64,000 nucleotides of DNA from Nonomuraea montanisoli (GCF_013363975.1 NZ_JABWGN010000010.1:186001-250000), one strand, 5' to 3'; shown: positions 1-9,216, counted from the stretch's first letter. The notes: a model not told the origin generated them from the sequence alone. Program-made: numbers and translations.

Positions 1-924
1 GTCGGGCAGCCGGGAGTCCTCCAGCGGCCCGGGGCGCAGCGCGCTCACCGCCCGGCGCGTCTCGCTCAGACCGCGCCGGGCCAGCTCGGACGCGTGAGCG
101 AGGCGGCGCCGGCGGTCGGCGTCATGACCGGCCAGGTCGGCGCGGCCGGCGGCGTCGAGCTGCCCGATCAACGCGACGAGGTCCTGGGCGACCGTGTCGT
201 GGATCTCGCCCGCGACCCGGTGCCGCTCGTCGAGCACGCCCGCGTGCCTGGCCTGGCCGAGCAGCCGGGCGTGCAGGTCGGCGTTGTCGGCCAGGGCGGC
301 GCGCAGCTCGCCGATGAGGCGGCGGCGCCGGTCGCTCTCGGCGCTGACGTACCAGCCGGCGGCCACCAGCGGGACGGCGATGCCGGCGATCACGGTGAGC
401 AGCCCGGCGGGGTCGCGCGCCCCGGCCTGGGCGGCGACGATGACGGCGGCCGTGAGCGTCATCCCGGCGATGACCAGCCGGGTGGGCAGCAGGGCGACGG
501 CCAGCGGATAGCCGGCGGAGGCGAGCAGGGTGAAGGCCGGGTGGTGCGCGGCCAGGATCCCGGCGAGGGCGAGGAAGCCGGCGTAGTGCGCGGCGGCGAG
601 CGCGGGCAGGTCGTGGCGGCGCGCGTGCGACCACGGGAGCGGCGTCAGCCAGAGGGCCGTCAGCCCCGCCGCGACCGGCCAGGGCACCGAGGCGAGCCAG
701 GGCGCCACCGCGAGCACGACGTTGCGCGAGCCGCCCGCGCCGTGTCCCGTGGTCGCGCCGGCCCCGGAGTCCCCGGTGAGCGCGGCGGCCACCGTGGAGA
801 CGACGAGCAGGCCGTAGGCGATCGTCACGTGCACGAGGCGCTCGCGGCCCTCCGGCCCTTCTCCCGCGGATCCGCTCGATGCGGTCCCTCTCAGGCGCCC
901 GGCCGCCCTCGCGAGCCCTGACAT
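1..924 (-). CDS. Sensor histidine kinase, NarL/DesK type, C-terminus cut by window edge
   Basis: The 308 visible codons lack the C-terminus, because the gene runs off the left edge. After a short cytoplasmic start come about five hydrophobic segments (residues 35-200), a coiled region, then a HisKA_3 phosphoacceptor box reading RVAGEIHDTVAQDL at about residues 232-245, with the phosphorylated His in EIHDT. The HATPase domain should lie beyond the edge. Kinases of this family pair with LuxR-type response regulators, usually encoded just downstream, which here would be outside the window. ATG at 924 is chosen; an in-frame GTG at 930 is equally possible. The gene is divergent from the hydrolase at 1047. 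The signal sensed cannot be read from the sequence. Confidence 0.88.
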   Translation of the reverse strand, partial: MSGLARAAGRLRGTASSGSAGEGPEGRERLVHVTIAYGLLVVSTVAAALTGDSGAGATTGHGAGGSRNVVLAVAPWLASVPWPVAAGLTALWLTPLPWSHARRHDLPALAAAHYAGFLALAGILAAHHPAFTLLASAGYPLAVALLPTRLVIAGMTLTAAVIVAAQAGARDPAGLLTVIAGIAVPLVAAGWYVSAESDRRRRLIGELRAALADNADLHARLLGQARHAGVLDERHRVAGEIHDTVAQDLVALIGQLDAAGRADLAGHDADRRRRLAHASELARRGLSETRRAVSALRPGPLEDSRLPD

Positions 925-1046
925 CTTCACGAGCCCGCCCCGTCCGTACGGGTCAGGGTCAGCCGATCGGTGGATGCCCGGCCTCCACCGGACGACGAGC
1001 CGCCCGGGCGATGTACGCCCCCTCCGCCCCCGGGGAGCATCGTCAC

Positions 1047-1916
1047 ATGAGCGAACAGACCGAGACCGCCCGGCCGCGCCGGGTCACCACGTTCGTCTTC
1101 GTGACGGGCGCGAACGGGACCGCCTCGCAGGACCCCGAGCTGACCCTGCGCGGCCACCGGACGGTCGGCGTCGACCTTCCCGGCCACGGCGCCGCCGAGC
1201 AGTTCCACCGGGCCTACCAGGCGCCCCAGGACCTGGCCGCGCTGGCCGCCCTGCCCTCCCCCGTGTCGGCCGTGACGCTGGACGACCACGTCGAGGCCAC
1301 CGTGAACGTCGTGCGCCGCGCCGCGGAGCACGGCCCGGTGATCCTGGTGGGCGGAAGCCTGGGCGGCGCGACCGTCACGAGGGCCGCCGACGAGGTGCCC
1401 GACCTGATCGACCGGCTCGTGTACGACGCCGCGTTCTGCTGCACCGCGCTGCGCTCGCCGGCGGAGTACCTGGGGACCCCCGAGGCGGAGGGCAGCCTGG
1501 CCTCCAGCGTGCTGGGCGCGCTGGTCGGCGACCCGCGGGAGATCGGCGCGATCCGGGTCAACTGGCGCTCGGCCGACCCGGTGTTCCTGGACGCGGCCAA
1601 GGAGGCGTACATGGCCGACGCGAGCGACGGGGAGTTCCTGGCGCTGGTGAACGGGCTGCTGCCCGATGAGAGCCTGCTGGTGTCGGGCGGTGACGCGCGT
1701 GGCCGCGCGCAGGCGTGGGGACGGGTGCCGCGCACCTACATCAGGCACGCGCGGGACCGGACGATCCCGCCGGCGCTGCAGGACCGGATGATCAGGGAGG
1801 CCGACGCGGCGACCCCGGGCAATCCGTTCGACGTGCACACGGTGGAGGCTACCCACGCGCCGACGGCGGCGGCTTACCGGCAGATCAGCGACATTCTCGA
1901 TCGGCTGGCGAAATGA
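1047..1916 (+). CDS. Alpha/beta-fold hydrolase
   Basis: This 289-residue protein has the alpha/beta hydrolase plan: an early strand with FVFVTGANG, a nucleophile elbow GGSLGG (Ser near residue 113), and a late His in VEATHAPTAA as the likely catalytic base. It resembles the EstC/salicylate-esterase-like family (AB_hydrolase_6), so it probably cleaves an ester or amide. The substrate is unknown. The start at 1047 is preferred over a longer upstream frame because GGGGAGC lies 8 bases before it and similarity to the fold begins there. No signal peptide is visible, so it is probably cytoplasmic. It stands alone, divergent from the histidine kinase. Confidence 0.85.
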   Translation: MSEQTETARPRRVTTFVFVTGANGTASQDPELTLRGHRTVGVDLPGHGAAEQFHRAYQAPQDLAALAALPSPVSAVTLDDHVEATVNVVRRAAEHGPVILVGGSLGGATVTRAADEVPDLIDRLVYDAAFCCTALRSPAEYLGTPEAEGSLASSVLGALVGDPREIGAIRVNWRSADPVFLDAAKEAYMADASDGEFLALVNGLLPDESLLVSGGDARGRAQAWGRVPRTYIRHARDRTIPPALQDRMIREADAATPGNPFDVHTVEATHAPTAAAYRQISDILDRLAK

Positions 1917-1950
1917 AAAACGGACGCCTCGGTTTCCGAGACATCCGCTG
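1917..1950 (-). terminator. Terminator after tRNA-Gln, probably bidirectional
   Basis: A 12-bp imperfect stem (1921-1932 with 1936-1947, loop TTT) is followed on the minus strand by a T5 run. It lies directly after the 3' end of the tRNA gene and abuts the stop codon of the plus-strand hydrolase, so it may end both transcripts. Confidence 0.75.
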
Positions 1951-1957
1951 CTCACTG

Positions 1958-2029
1958 CTGGGGTACCAGGACTCGAACCTAGACTAACTGAACCAGAATC
2001 AGTCGTGCTGCCAATTACACCATACCCCA
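1958..2029 (-). tRNA. tRNA-Gln, anticodon CTG
   Basis: The 72-nt gene folds as a full cloverleaf. A 7-bp acceptor stem pairs TGGGGTA with TACCCCA. The anticodon stem is ACTGA/TCAGT around the loop TTCTGGT, giving anticodon CTG (decodes CAG). The T arm contains the GGTTCGAGTCC motif. The discriminator base is G and CCA is not encoded. In organisms lacking GlnRS this tRNA is charged with Glu and then amidated; gltX and gatCAB, which do that, are both in this window. Confidence 0.95.
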
Positions 2030-2183
2030 CCGCTTCCGCGAGCCCCGTGGGGCGCGTTCGGCGACGTCCGAAAGAATAGCCCAGCTTGAGGCGAAGACCA
2101 AAACGATTGCCCCGGGCGGCCCGGCGGGCCCCTCCCCGTGCCAAGCTGAGGGGGACAAAACACCATGTGGAGGAGCCCGAGCG

Positions 2184-4151
2184 TTGGCCGAGAACCCCTT
2201 GTTCGCCCCTAGTTCCCTGCCGTACCAGTTGCCGCCTTTCGCGGACATCCGCGAGGAGCACTACCTGCCCGCGTTCGAGCGGGGAATGGCCGAGCAACTG
2301 GCCGAGGTCGACGCGATCGCCGGAAGCGCCGAGCCGCCGACGTTCGACGACACGATCGCCGCGCTCGAACGCTCCGGGCGGCTGCTCGCCCGGACGGCCA
2401 CGGCGTTCTCCACCGTCGCCGCGTCCGCCTCGACCGAGGGGATCATGGAGATCGAGAAGCGGATCTCCCCCGAGCTGACGAAGCACAGCGACGCCATCCG
2501 CCTCAACCGCGCCCTGTGGGCCCGCGTCAAGCAGGTCGCCACCGAGGACCCCGAGGAGGCGTGGCTGCTGGAGAAGTACCGCGAGGACTTCGTCCGGGCC
2601 GGCGCCGACCTGTCCGAGACCGAGCAGGAGCGGCTCAGGGAGCTCAACGAGGAGCTGGCGCGGCTGTCCACCGAGTTCGCCCAGAACCTCATGCGCGCCT
2701 CCACCGACTCCGCGCTCGTGGTGGACGACCCCAAGGAGCTCGACGGGTTCGACGAGGAGCGGATCGCGTCGCTGCGCCGCGACGGCCAGTACGTCCTGCC
2801 GCTGCTGAACTTCACCAACCAGCCGGGTCTGGCCCAGCTCACCGACCGCGACGTGCGCCGCCGGCTCTACACGCTGAGCGTCGAGCGGGCGCCGCGCAAC
2901 TTCGAGCTGGCGGTCCGCATGGCGACGCTGCGCGCCGAGCGGGCCCGGCTGCTGGGCTTCCCGAACCACGCCGCGTACTCGGTGGCCGACCAGACCGCCA
3001 AGACCGTCGACGCGGTCGAGGAGATGCTCGGGCAGCTCGTCGGCCCGGCCGTACGCAACGCCCGCAAGGAGGCCGAGGCGCTGGCCGAGCAGGCCGGGTT
3101 CCCGATCGAGCCGTGGGACTGGTCCTTCTACTCCGAGAAGGTCCGCCAGGCCCGCTACGACCTCGACGCGAGCGCGATGCGGCCGTACTTCGAGCTCGAC
3201 CGCGTCTACCGCGACGGCGTCTTCCACGCGGCGACCCTGCTGTACGGCATCACCTTCGCCGAGCGTCCGGAGCTGCGCGGCTACCACGAGGACGTGCGGA
3301 TCTTCGAGGTGTTCAACGAGGACGGCAGCACCCTCGGCCTGTTCGCGCTCGACCCGTACGCCCGCGAGGGCAAGCGCGGCGGCGCCTGGATGAACAACCT
3401 GGTCGACCAGTCGCTGCTGTTCGGCGAGAAGCCGGTCGTGGTCAACAACCTCAACGTCACCAAGCCCGCCTCGGGCCCGACGCTGCTGACCTACGACGAG
3501 GTCAACACGGCCTTCCACGAGTTCGGGCACGCCCTGCACGGGCTGTTCTCGGAGGTGCGCTTCCCGCGCGTCTCCGGCACCAGCGTGCCGCGCGACTTCG
3601 TCGAGTACCCGTCGCAGGTCAACGAGATGTGGATCACCTGGCCGGAGGTGCTGGCCAACTACGCGCGCCACCACGAGACGGGCGAGCCGATGCCGGCCGA
3701 GCTGGTCGAGAAGATGAAGGCGGCCGAGCAGTTCAACCAGGGCTTCATGACCGTGGAGTACCTCGCGGCCACGCTGCTCGACTGGGCCTGGCACAAGCTG
3801 GAGCCGGGCCAGGAGGTGGCGGACGCCGAGGCGTTCGAGCAGGCGGCCCTGGAGGCGGCCGGGATCGCCTTCCCGCCGGTCCGGCCGCGTTACCGGACCA
3901 ACTACTTCGCGCACATCTTCTCGGGCGGCTACAGCGCCGGCTACTACTCCTACATCTGGAGCGAGGTGCTGGACGCGGAGAGCGTCGAGTGGTTCAAGGA
4001 GAACGGCGGGCTCCGGCGCGAGAACGGCGACCACTTCCGGCGCACGCTGCTGTCGAGGGGCGGCGCCACCGACCCGCTGACGGCCTTCCGCGAGTTCCGC
4101 GGCCGTGAGGCGTCCATCGAGCCGCTGCTGAAGCGCCGCGGCCTGGTCTGA
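2184..4151 (+). CDS. M3 family zinc metallopeptidase (oligopeptidase A / peptidyl-dipeptidase type)
   Basis: The 655-residue protein matches the M3A family in length and order. It has a long helical N-terminal half and a C-terminal catalytic half with the zinc motif HEFGH at residues 445-449 and the third ligand Glu474 in FVEYPSQ. The tail GGYSAGYYSYIWSEVLDAE is characteristic of the family. It should degrade short cytoplasmic peptides, for example products of proteases or cleaved signal peptides. The TTG start at 2184 is chosen because GGAGGAG (2169-2175) lies just upstream and the family N-terminus begins there. No signal peptide is seen. It is monocistronic, ending at a strong hairpin. Whether it acts as a dipeptidase or an endopeptidase cannot be told. 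Confidence 0.95.
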   Translation: MAENPLFAPSSLPYQLPPFADIREEHYLPAFERGMAEQLAEVDAIAGSAEPPTFDDTIAALERSGRLLARTATAFSTVAASASTEGIMEIEKRISPELTKHSDAIRLNRALWARVKQVATEDPEEAWLLEKYREDFVRAGADLSETEQERLRELNEELARLSTEFAQNLMRASTDSALVVDDPKELDGFDEERIASLRRDGQYVLPLLNFTNQPGLAQLTDRDVRRRLYTLSVERAPRNFELAVRMATLRAERARLLGFPNHAAYSVADQTAKTVDAVEEMLGQLVGPAVRNARKEAEALAEQAGFPIEPWDWSFYSEKVRQARYDLDASAMRPYFELDRVYRDGVFHAATLLYGITFAERPELRGYHEDVRIFEVFNEDGSTLGLFALDPYAREGKRGGAWMNNLVDQSLLFGEKPVVVNNLNVTKPASGPTLLTYDEVNTAFHEFGHALHGLFSEVRFPRVSGTSVPRDFVEYPSQVNEMWITWPEVLANYARHHETGEPMPAELVEKMKAAEQFNQGFMTVEYLAATLLDWAWHKLEPGQEVADAEAFEQAALEAAGIAFPPVRPRYRTNYFAHIFSGGYSAGYYSYIWSEVLDAESVEWFKENGGLRRENGDHFRRTLLSRGGATDPLTAFREFRGREASIEPLLKRRGLV

Positions 4152-4158
4152 CCGGTCC

Positions 4159-4186
4159 AGGACCCCGCCCCGCGGGGCGGGGTCCT
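4159..4186. terminator. Bidirectional terminator hairpin
   Basis: A 28-bp perfect palindrome (AGGACCCCGCCCC, centre GC, then its complement) sits between the convergent M3 peptidase and PadR genes, and its last base touches the PadR stop codon. There is no T run, as is usual for high-GC actinobacterial terminators. Confidence 0.75.
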
Positions 4187-4734
4187 CACGCGGCCGGGCT
4201 CGGCAGGCCGGCGAGGCGCTCGCGCAGCCACTCCTTCTCCGCCCGGCTCATGGCCCGCGCGACCAGCAGCATCCCCTTCCGGTACGGGTCGGGCTCCTCC
4301 TCCGCGCGCACCGGCCGCCCGCCCTCGTAGAAGAAGCCGGCCGGCGCCTCCAGGAAGTCGAGGCGGCGCCGGAGCACCGCGGCGCGGTCGGCCGGGTCCG
4401 GCAGCGCCGACAGGAACGTCAGCAGGACGAAGAACCGCGCCTGGTCGCTGATCTGGAGGTCGGCGGGGCGGCGGAGACGGTCGAGCAGCTCCTCACGGCC
4501 GGCCGGGGTGAGGGTGAGCACGTACCGGCGCGCCGCCGCCGCGCCCGCCTCCTCGTGCCGCTCGACCAGGCCCGCCGATTCGAGCCGTGAGATGGCCGGG
4601 TAGAGGGCGCCGTCGCTGACGGGGCGCAGGTGGCCGGAGAGCGCCGCGATGCGCGCCTTGAGCTCGTAGCCGTGCATCGGCCGCTCGTTCAGGAAGCCCA
4701 GGATCGTCAGGGCCAGGTCGCCGCCGCTTGCCAT
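4186..4734 (-). CDS. PadR family transcriptional regulator
   Basis: The N-terminal 85 residues are a PadR winged helix, with LAILGFLNERPMHGYEL-type helix 1, the SDGALYPAISRLESAGLV recognition segment and a following wing. The C-terminal helical part, about 90 residues, is the dimerisation domain typical of the longer PadR class. It is divergent from the MATE transporter gene with only about 55 bp between starts, and that gap contains an inverted repeat. The simplest reading is a ligand-released repressor of the transporter and of itself. ATG at 4734 is preferred; an in-frame start at 4743 would add three residues. Confidence 0.9.
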   Translation of the reverse strand: MASGGDLALTILGFLNERPMHGYELKARIAALSGHLRPVSDGALYPAISRLESAGLVERHEEAGAAAARRYVLTLTPAGREELLDRLRRPADLQISDQARFFVLLTFLSALPDPADRAAVLRRRLDFLEAPAGFFYEGGRPVRAEEEPDPYRKGMLLVARAMSRAEKEWLRERLAGLPSPAA

Positions 4735-4752
4735 GGGCCGCATCGTACCGCT

Positions 4753-4786
4753 ATACCTCTAATCGATATACAACGAATCGAGGTAT
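4753..4786. promoter_or_regulatory. Putative PadR operator between padR and MATE gene
   Basis: ATACCTC (4753-4759) and GAGGTAT (4780-4786) form an inverted repeat 34 bp long. The right arm contains the GAGG that serves as ribosome-binding site for the transporter start at 4790, so a bound regulator would block the start region directly. Assignment to the adjacent PadR is inferred from position. Confidence 0.6.
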
Positions 4787-4789
4787 GTG

Positions 4790-6061
4790 ATGATCCGGCT
4801 GGCGATCCCCGTATACGTGGAGCTGCTGACGGCGGTCGTGGCGGTGGGGCTGATCGACCTGCTCTGGGTCTCCGGGCTGGGCGAGGCCGCGGTCGCCGCC
4901 GTGACCGTGGGCACCACCGTCGAGTACCTGGCCTACGGCCTGTTCCTGGCGATCCCGACGGGCGTCACGGTGCTGGTCGGCCGCCGTGACGGGCACGCGC
5001 CCGTCGCGCCCGTCGTCCGCGCCGGCTGGGCGCTGTGGGCGGTCCTGTCGGTCGCGATCGCGGTGCCGGGCGTACTGCTGCGCGAGCCGCTGGCCGCGCT
5101 GTTCACCGACGACTGGCGGCTCACGGCCGGCTTCTTCCTGATCTCGCTCGGCGGCCTGCCCGTGTACTTCGCCCAGACCGTCGTGGACGGCATCCTCAAG
5201 GGCCGCGGGGACACCCGTCGGCCGATGCGGCACGCCATCCTCTGCAACGTGCTGGTGGTCGCGCTGGACCCGTTGTTCATCTACGGGCTGGACCTGGGCG
5301 TGCAGGGGGCCGCACTGGCGACCGTGGCGGCCCGGCTGCTGACCCTGGTCGTGGCGCTGGCGACCGCGCGCCGCCTCACCCGGGCGCCGTCCGCCGACGG
5401 GGACGCCGCCGGCACCGGGGCGGCCGCGTGGGACGTGGTGCGGACCGGGCTGCCGATGTCCGGCGACTTCCTCGCCCGCTCGGCCGTGGGCATGGCGCTG
5501 GTGGACCTGGTGGCCGGGTTCGGCACGCGGGAGCTGGCCGGCTACGGCATCGGGCAGAAGATCATGCTGGCCGGCGTCATGGTGTTCTACGCGCTGCGGC
5601 AGGCCGCGATGATCCGCACCGCGCGCTCCGAGCCGGCCGGCTCGCCGCTCCTGCTCGGCCTGGGCGCCGGCGCGGCCGTGGCGCTCGCGGTGAACGCCGT
5701 GGCGGCGCCCGTCGCCGCGCTCTTCACGGCGGACCCGGAGCCCGCCGTGAGCTTCCTGCGCTGGATGACGCTCTACCTGGTGCCCTTCGGCGGGCTCATC
5801 GCCGTCGGCGGGGTGCTCCAGGCGAGCGGCAGGGGCGGCCGGCTGCTGGCCGCCACGCTGGCCGGGTTCGCCGTGCAGGTGCCGCTGGCGTACGCGCTGA
5901 GCGCGCACGCCGGCGTCACCGGGGTGTGGCTGGCGATGGCCGCCGGGGCGGCCGTCAGCCTCGCAGGCGCGCTAGCGCCGCGCGCAGCCGCTCCTGGCTC
6001 CGCTCGCGGCCGAGCACCTCGATCGACTCGAACAGCGGCAGACCGACCGTCCGGCCGGTGA
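4790..6061 (+). CDS. MATE family efflux transporter
   Basis: This protein of about 423 residues has around twelve hydrophobic segments in two homologous halves, beginning [16 protein letters not shown] and containing the MATE-like [15 protein letters not shown] loop. MATE proteins export cationic or hydrophobic compounds using a proton or sodium gradient. ATG 4790 follows GAGG by 6 bases; GTG 4787 is an alternative. The last 35 residues (about 389-423, [17 protein letters not shown]...) are Arg/Ala/Pro-rich and non-membrane, and are read entirely from the antisense of the gltX 3' end, so the natural stop has probably been lost. Control by the adjacent PadR is likely. Confidence 0.88.
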   Translation: MIRLAIPVYVELLTAVVAVGLIDLLWVSGLGEAAVAAVTVGTTVEYLAYGLFLAIPTGVTVLVGRRDGHAPVAPVVRAGWALWAVLSVAIAVPGVLLREPLAALFTDDWRLTAGFFLISLGGLPVYFAQTVVDGILKGRGDTRRPMRHAILCNVLVVALDPLFIYGLDLGVQGAALATVAARLLTLVVALATARRLTRAPSADGDAAGTGAAAWDVVRTGLPMSGDFLARSAVGMALVDLVAGFGTRELAGYGIGQKIMLAGVMVFYALRQAAMIRTARSEPAGSPLLLGLGAGAAVALAVNAVAAPVAALFTADPEPAVSFLRWMTLYLVPFGGLIAVGGVLQASGRGGRLLAATLAGFAVQVPLAYALSAHAGVTGVWLAMAAGAAVSLAGALAPRAAAPGSARGRAPRSTRTAADRPSGR

Positions 6062-7328
6062 CCGCCACGCGGACGGGGGCCTGCGCCTTGCCCAGCTTGA
6101 GGCCGTGGGCGGCGCCCACCTCCTCCAGCGCCTCCTTCAGCGACTCGGGGTCCCAGCTCACGGAGTCGAGGCGCTCCAGGTAGCCGGTGAGGATCTCGAC
6201 CGGGGCGTTCTTCATGGCCTTGTCCCAGGACGCCTGGTCGAACACCGGCTGGTCGAGGAAGAGGAAGTCGACGTTCTGCCGGATCTCCGACAGCACCGTG
6301 ATGCGCGTCTGGGCGAGCGCCGCGACCTTGCTGAAGGTCTCGCGGTCCCAGTCGGCGTCGAGGTACGGCGAGCAGCGCTCCTCGAAGACGTGGATCGGCA
6401 GCGCCCGGATGTACTCGCCGTTGAAGGCGCGCAGCTTCTTCTCGTCGAAGAACGCGCTGGAGCTGTTGACGTCCTCCAGCCGGAACAGCGGCACCATCTC
6501 CGACCACGGCATGATCTCGCGGTCGTCGCCAGGGCCCCAGCCGAGCAGCATGAGGTAGTTGACCATGGCCTCGGCCAGGTAACCCTCCTCGCGGTAGTCC
6601 TCCAGCGCCACCTTGTCGCGCCGCTTGGACAGCTTCTTGCGCTGCTCGTTGACGATGACCGGCAGGTGCGCCCACACCGGCGGCGTCGCGCCGAGCGCCG
6701 GCCACAGGAGCTCCTGCTTGGCCGCGTTGCCCAGGTGCTCCTCGCCGCGCACCACGTGGGTGATGGCCTGGGTGATGTCGTCGACCGCGTTGGCCAGCAC
6801 GTAGAGGGGCGAGCCGTCGGTGCGGGCGATGACGAAGTCCTCCTGGGCGTCGTTGGGGAACTCCACCCGGCCGCGGATCAGGTCGTCGACCACCGTGACG
6901 CCCTCGTCGGGGGTGCGGAAGCGGACCGCGCCCTCGGTCAGGCCGCGCTCGCGGCAGTGGCCGTCGTAGCCGCGGTGCTCGGAGCCGGTGCGGGCGACGA
7001 GCTGCTCGCGGGTGCAGTCGCAGTAGTACGCCTTACCGTCGGCCAGCAGCTTGGCCACGGCCTCGCGGTGCTGCGGCTCGTAGGCCGACTGGAAGTAGGG
7101 GCCCTCGAACGCCGGGTTGGTGCCGTTGATGCCGATCCAGTCGAGCGCCGAGATGATGCCCTCGGTCCACTCGGGCCGGTTGCGGGTGGCGTCGGTGTCC
7201 TCGACGCGCAGCACGAACCGGCCGCCGGCCTGCTCGGCCAGCGCCCAGTTGAACAGCGCCGTACGGGCGCCGCCCACGTGGAACATGCCGGTGGGGGACG
7301 GCGCGAACCGTACCCGTAGATCAGTCAC
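5955..7328 (-). CDS. gltX: Glutamyl-tRNA synthetase (probably non-discriminating)
   Basis: This is a 457-residue class I synthetase of the GluRS family. [19 protein letters not shown] near the N-terminus carries the HIGH-type motif (HVGG), and KKLSKRRDK is the KMSKS-type loop. It charges tRNA-Glu with glutamate. Because GatCAB is encoded nearby and actinobacteria usually lack GlnRS, it presumably also misacylates tRNA-Gln; that part is inferred. The GTG start at 7328 overlaps the stop of the FAH gene by 8 nt (GTGACTGA), implying translational coupling. The last 107 nt overlap the convergent MATE gene. Confidence 0.96.
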   Translation of the reverse strand: MTDLRVRFAPSPTGMFHVGGARTALFNWALAEQAGGRFVLRVEDTDATRNRPEWTEGIISALDWIGINGTNPAFEGPYFQSAYEPQHREAVAKLLADGKAYYCDCTREQLVARTGSEHRGYDGHCRERGLTEGAVRFRTPDEGVTVVDDLIRGRVEFPNDAQEDFVIARTDGSPLYVLANAVDDITQAITHVVRGEEHLGNAAKQELLWPALGATPPVWAHLPVIVNEQRKKLSKRRDKVALEDYREEGYLAEAMVNYLMLLGWGPGDDREIMPWSEMVPLFRLEDVNSSSAFFDEKKLRAFNGEYIRALPIHVFEERCSPYLDADWDRETFSKVAALAQTRITVLSEIRQNVDFLFLDQPVFDQASWDKAMKNAPVEILTGYLERLDSVSWDPESLKEALEEVGAAHGLKLGKAQAPVRVAVTGRTVGLPLFESIEVLGRERSQERLRAALARLRG

Positions 7329-8097
7329 GAGCGACCACCTTGTTCGTCAGAGTGCCGATGCCTTCGATGCCGACGCTGACCTCGTCGCCGATCTCGACCG
7401 GGCCGACGCCCGCCGGGGTGCCGGTCAGGATCACGTCGCCGGGGATCAGGGTCATGACCGCGCTGACGTAGGCGACGAGCGCGGGGATGTCGTGGATGAG
7501 CTGGCTGGTGCGGCCGCTCTGGCGCACCTCGCCGTTGACCGTCGTGGTGAGCGCGAGGTCGCTCGGGTCGAGGTCGGTGCGGATCCACGGGCCCAGCGGG
7601 CAGAACGTGTCGAAGCTCTTGGCGCGGGTGAACTGCACGTCGCGCTTCTGCAGGTCGCGGGCCGTCACGTCGTTGGCGCAGGTGTAGCCGAAGATGACGT
7701 CCTTGACCCGCTCGACCGGGACCTCGCGGCACAGCCGTCCGATGACCACGGCCAGCTCGCCCTCGTAGTCGACCCGGTGGGACAGCGAGGTGGGGTAGGC
7801 GATGGCCTCGCCGTGGCCGATGACGGAGGTGGACGGCTTCATGAAGATCAGCGGCTCGTCGGGCACCTCGTTGCCCAGCTCGCGGGCGTGCTCGGCGTAG
7901 TTGCGGCCGATGGCCACCACCTTGCTCGGCAGCATGGGGGCCAGCAGCTTCACCTGGGACAGCGGGTATCGCTCGCCGGTGAACTGGACCTCGCCGAACG
8001 GGTGACCGGTGATGGCGGAGACGAACTCCTCGCCCGGTCCGCCCTCGACCACGCCGAACGTGACGCCTTCGCCTGTGGAGAACCTCGCTATACGCAC
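7321..8097 (-). CDS. Fumarylacetoacetate hydrolase (FAH) family protein
   Basis: This 258-residue FAH-fold protein has the family motifs: [10 protein letters not shown] near residue 63, [10 protein letters not shown], the metal-binding stretch [28 protein letters not shown] and the C-terminal [10 protein letters not shown]. The metal-binding acidic residues (Glu-x-Glu and Asp) are retained. Family members hydrolyse or isomerise 2-oxo/enol acids such as 2-hydroxyhepta-2,4-diene-1,7-dioate or act as oxaloacetate decarboxylases, so the substrate is uncertain. It is upstream of and coupled to gltX, an arrangement also found in mycobacteria (Rv2993c-Rv2992c). The GTG start at 8097 begins MRIARF. 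Confidence 0.92.
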   Translation of the reverse strand: MRIARFSTGEGVTFGVVEGGPGEEFVSAITGHPFGEVQFTGERYPLSQVKLLAPMLPSKVVAIGRNYAEHARELGNEVPDEPLIFMKPSTSVIGHGEAIAYPTSLSHRVDYEGELAVVIGRLCREVPVERVKDVIFGYTCANDVTARDLQKRDVQFTRAKSFDTFCPLGPWIRTDLDPSDLALTTTVNGEVRQSGRTSQLIHDIPALVAYVSAVMTLIPGDVILTGTPAGVGPVEIGDEVSVGIEGIGTLTNKVVARD

Positions 8098-8220
8098 CCG
8101 ACAAGGCTATCGCCGCCGCCGAGCCGGTCCGCCCCCCGGAGGTGCGGCGGGTTAGCCTGGCAACGGCACCGGGTCGCGACGGGGCACCCGGTGCGGTGAG
8201 CTGCCGCGAGAGGGGTCGCG

Positions 8221-8586
8221 TTGTCCGTCGTGAAGATCAATGTGCTGACGGTTCCCGCCGAGATGCGGGAGGAACTGGAGCGCCGGTTCTCCAACCGGGC
8301 GGGGATGGTCGAGTCGTCCGACGGCTTCGAGTGGTTCGAGCTGCTGCGGCCGGTCGAGGGCACCGACCGCTATCTCGTCTACACGCGCTGGCGCAGCGAG
8401 GAGGACTTCCAGAACTGGCAGAAGGGCATGGCGTTCCAGCGCGGCCACGCCCAGGCCGCCGCCGACGCGGGCCGCGCCGGCGGGCAGGAGCAGGGACAGG
8501 GGCACGGCCACGGACAGGGGCCGGCCGCCTCGGGCTCGGAGGTGTGGTCCTTCGAGGTCGTGCAGAGCGCCGGCCCGAAGTCCTGA
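8221..8586 (+). CDS. Antibiotic biosynthesis monooxygenase (ABM) fold protein, MhuD/HmoA-like haem oxygenase candidate
   Basis: This 121-residue protein has a ferredoxin-like ABM fold: INVLTVPAEMREELERRF, then NRAGMVESSDGFEWFELLRP and YTRWRSEEDFQNW. The Asn near residue 7, the Trp in FQNW and the His about nine residues later (FQRGH) correspond to the triad used by MhuD-type haem-degrading enzymes, so haem cleavage is a reasonable guess. Residues 84-103 form a Gly/Gln/His-rich low-complexity insert (GQEQGQGHGHGQG) before the last strand, which is unusual and may bind metal or simply be flexible. TTG 8221 follows GAGAGGGG; GTG 8230 is an alternative. It is divergent from the FAH-gltX operon. 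Confidence 0.82.
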   Translation: MSVVKINVLTVPAEMREELERRFSNRAGMVESSDGFEWFELLRPVEGTDRYLVYTRWRSEEDFQNWQKGMAFQRGHAQAAADAGRAGGQEQGQGHGHGQGPAASGSEVWSFEVVQSAGPKS

Positions 8587-8605
8587 CCGAGGCGTCCCGG
8601 GGCCG

Positions 8606-9202
8606 TCAGGCGTCGAGGGGATTGCGGGCGACGCGCTCCGCGATCCCCGACCGGACGAACCCGCCCGCCAGGCTGGACGGCTTGCGCTCGCCCTGCTCGG
8701 CGATGCAGGCGGCGAACTCCTTGGCGATGTCCAGGCGCGGGTGGCGGGCCAGGACCTCCTCCCGCAGGCCGGGCGGGATCAGCTCCGTGCGCCGGCCCGA
8801 GATGTCCATGCCCGTGGACAGCTCCAGCAGGTGCCCCTCGGGATCGTCCTCCAGGGACACCTCGTCCCACATGTGCCGGACGATCACTTCGAGGGCGCGC
8901 TGCCTGCGCTCGCGCGACCAGCCGGCGCCCGCGCAGAACGCCCAGGCCACGTGCCCGCCCGCCTCCTCGAACGGCACGGTGTGGCTGTCGAACTCGGCGG
9001 TCAGCCCGAGATCGTGGAGCATGGCCGACACGTAGAGCAGCTCCGCGTCGAAGCCGATGCCCTGCTTCCTGGCGTAGGCGGCGGCCCACAGGTAGGCCCG
9101 GACGGAGTGGTTCAGCAGCGAGGGCGTGTGGTATCTGGCCGCCACCTCCAGCGCGCCGCGACAGGCGGCGGTGTCGGGGATCACCAGGTCGTTCAGCTTC
9201 AT
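8606..9202 (-). CDS. HD domain-containing protein, cyanamide-hydratase-like
   Basis: This 198-residue protein carries HD-superfamily metal motifs in order: NHSVRAYLW (first His), MLHDLGL (the HD pair, near residue 69) and a downstream EEAGGHVAWAF segment. The layout is closest to small HD proteins related to cyanamide hydratase and other single-domain phosphohydrolases, so the reaction is not fixed. It starts 14 nt after the stop of the membrane glycosyltransferase gene and is probably co-transcribed with it. ATG 9202 is the only start that fits the domain. It ends convergently with the ABM gene. Confidence 0.85.
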   Translation of the reverse strand: MKLNDLVIPDTAACRGALEVAARYHTPSLLNHSVRAYLWAAAYARKQGIGFDAELLYVSAMLHDLGLTAEFDSHTVPFEEAGGHVAWAFCAGAGWSRERRQRALEVIVRHMWDEVSLEDDPEGHLLELSTGMDISGRRTELIPPGLREEVLARHPRLDIAKEFAACIAEQGERKPSSLAGGFVRSGIAERVARNPLDA

Positions 9203-9216
9203 GGGGCCATCATGAC

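Noticed and set aside
927-4034. 1035-codon open frame on the minus strand
   Set aside because: It is antisense to the clear M3 peptidase and hydrolase genes, crosses the tRNA gene, and has the Arg/Val/Gly-rich composition of a high-GC shadow frame.
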